DNA of 25,462 nt, taken from the NCBI GenBank assembly GCA_012510865.1, contig JAAZHF010000261.1, forward strand, positions 1 to 25,462, given 5' to 3'. The stretch is from Gammaproteobacteria bacterium. Lineage in GTDB: Bacteria; Pseudomonadota; Gammaproteobacteria; Xanthomonadales; Xanthomonadaceae. The position numbers were made by a program, and so were the translations under genes. Positions 24,987-25,462 of this stretch are shown piece after piece; the first letter of the stretch is position 1, and every line of letters begins with the position of its first letter. The notes beneath the pieces are model-generated. The model was not told the DNA's origin. It ran no database searches and worked only from the letters and a program-made list of their open reading frames with translations.

Positions 24987-25154
24987 CGCACCCTCCTTCG
25001 ATCGCGCGGTCGAGCTTACGCCAGGCCACGGGTGCGCGGCGACCGTCGACGAGCCTGACGACGCGGTGAACGCCCGCGGCGGGATGCCTGCGCCGCGGTC
25101 GCGTCGGGCGTATCGTTGGAGGCTGCTCCCCCGACCTTCCACGAGGTGACCACC

Positions 25155-25462
25155 ATGAAGCACGCTTCCATGATCGCCGCACTGTCCGTCCTGGCGTTCG
25201 CCGCGGCGCCGGTCGTGGTCCACGCGCAGGACGAGCCCGAGGAGGCCGCGCGCAGCCGGGCCAAGGAGGCGCGCAAGGCCGACGACCGCTTCTGCATCGA
25301 GCAGACCGGCTCGCGCATCACCGCCGCCCGCAACGCGCGCTCGAAGGCCGACGAGAAGGAATGCGTCGCCGCCGGTGGCCGCGTGTACACGCGCGAGGAC
25401 ATCGAGCGCACGGGTTCGGTCGACCTGCAGGACGCGCTGCGCAGGCTGGATCCGTCGATCCG
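25155..25462 (+). CDS. Secreted protein with a TonB-plug-like motif (5' part only)
   Basis: The gene runs off the window; 102 residues are visible. GAGGTG lies about 6 bases upstream of the ATG. A signal peptide MKHASMIAALSVLAFAAAPVVVHAQ is followed by a charged stretch (EEAARSRAKEARKADD) and then FCIEQTGSRITAARNARSKA and a second Cys in KECVAAGGRVY. The last part, GRVYTREDIERTGSVDLQDALRRLDPSIR, resembles the first strand and helix of a TonB-dependent receptor plug (TxEDIxxTGxxxLxDALRxLPxV). It may be a small free-standing protein that borrowed this segment or the start of a receptor. The sequence ends too early to decide. Confidence 0.7.
   Translation, partial: MKHASMIAALSVLAFAAAPVVVHAQDEPEEAARSRAKEARKADDRFCIEQTGSRITAARNARSKADEKECVAAGGRVYTREDIERTGSVDLQDALRRLDPSI

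Overview
The window is about 25.5 kb of dense, high-GC (near 70%) chromosomal DNA. Gene content and codon use fit a gammaproteobacterium of the Xanthomonadaceae/Lysobacteraceae group (Lysobacter- or Luteimonas-like). Clues are an Oar-like TonB-dependent receptor, an AlgZ-type kinase beside a fimU-pilVWXY1-pilE minor pilin operon, and a close homologue of E. coli PpnN. No rRNA, CRISPR array or insertion sequence was seen. No gene-free stretch exceeds about 300 bases.

Layout. 1-1104: 3' end of a short-chain dehydrogenase-like gene overlapping a MarC-family membrane protein. 1249-4557: large Oar-like TonB-dependent receptor, then a hairpin. 4679-6067: ppnN, overlapping tail-to-tail with algZ (6060-7109, minus). 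7257-13943: minor pilin operon fimU-pilV-pilW-pilX-pilY1-pilE, mostly with ATGA/TGATG overlaps. The algZ-fimU intergenic region carries an exact copy of the Pseudomonas AlgR consensus CCGTTCGTC. 13981-14508 (minus): FimT-like pilin. 14668-16356 (minus): ABC1/UbiB-family kinase. 16502-18557: LytS-type kinase and LytTR response regulator pair. 18612-18998: small membrane-anchored protein of unknown function.

18999-21318 looks like a patch of gene decay. It holds a COG4315-like domain with no start codon, two small intact minus-strand genes, a trehalose-6-phosphate synthase (otsA) with a large internal deletion plus frameshift, and a frameshifted DUF2188-like gene. Then come tRNA-Asn with promoter and terminator, a second FimT-like pilin (21539-22081, minus), uvrB (22256-24292), tRNA-Val with promoter and terminator, a protein with two HxTL motifs like 2H phosphoesterases (24474-24986, minus), and the start of a small secreted protein with a TonB-receptor-plug-like motif (25155 to the window end).

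The main theme is type IV pili. The operon encodes the minor pilins and the PilY1 adhesin that prime pilus assembly. Two further FimT-like pilins carry the C-terminal GRxR motif linked to DNA uptake, suggesting natural competence. AlgZ and the AlgR box suggest the regulatory circuit known from Pseudomonas aeruginosa. No wholly unknown system stands out. The best leads are the AlgR box, the duplicated FimT, the PilY1 composition shift, the kinase with an unassigned domain, and the broken otsA. All calls are by eye from sequence and remembered family features; no database search was run.
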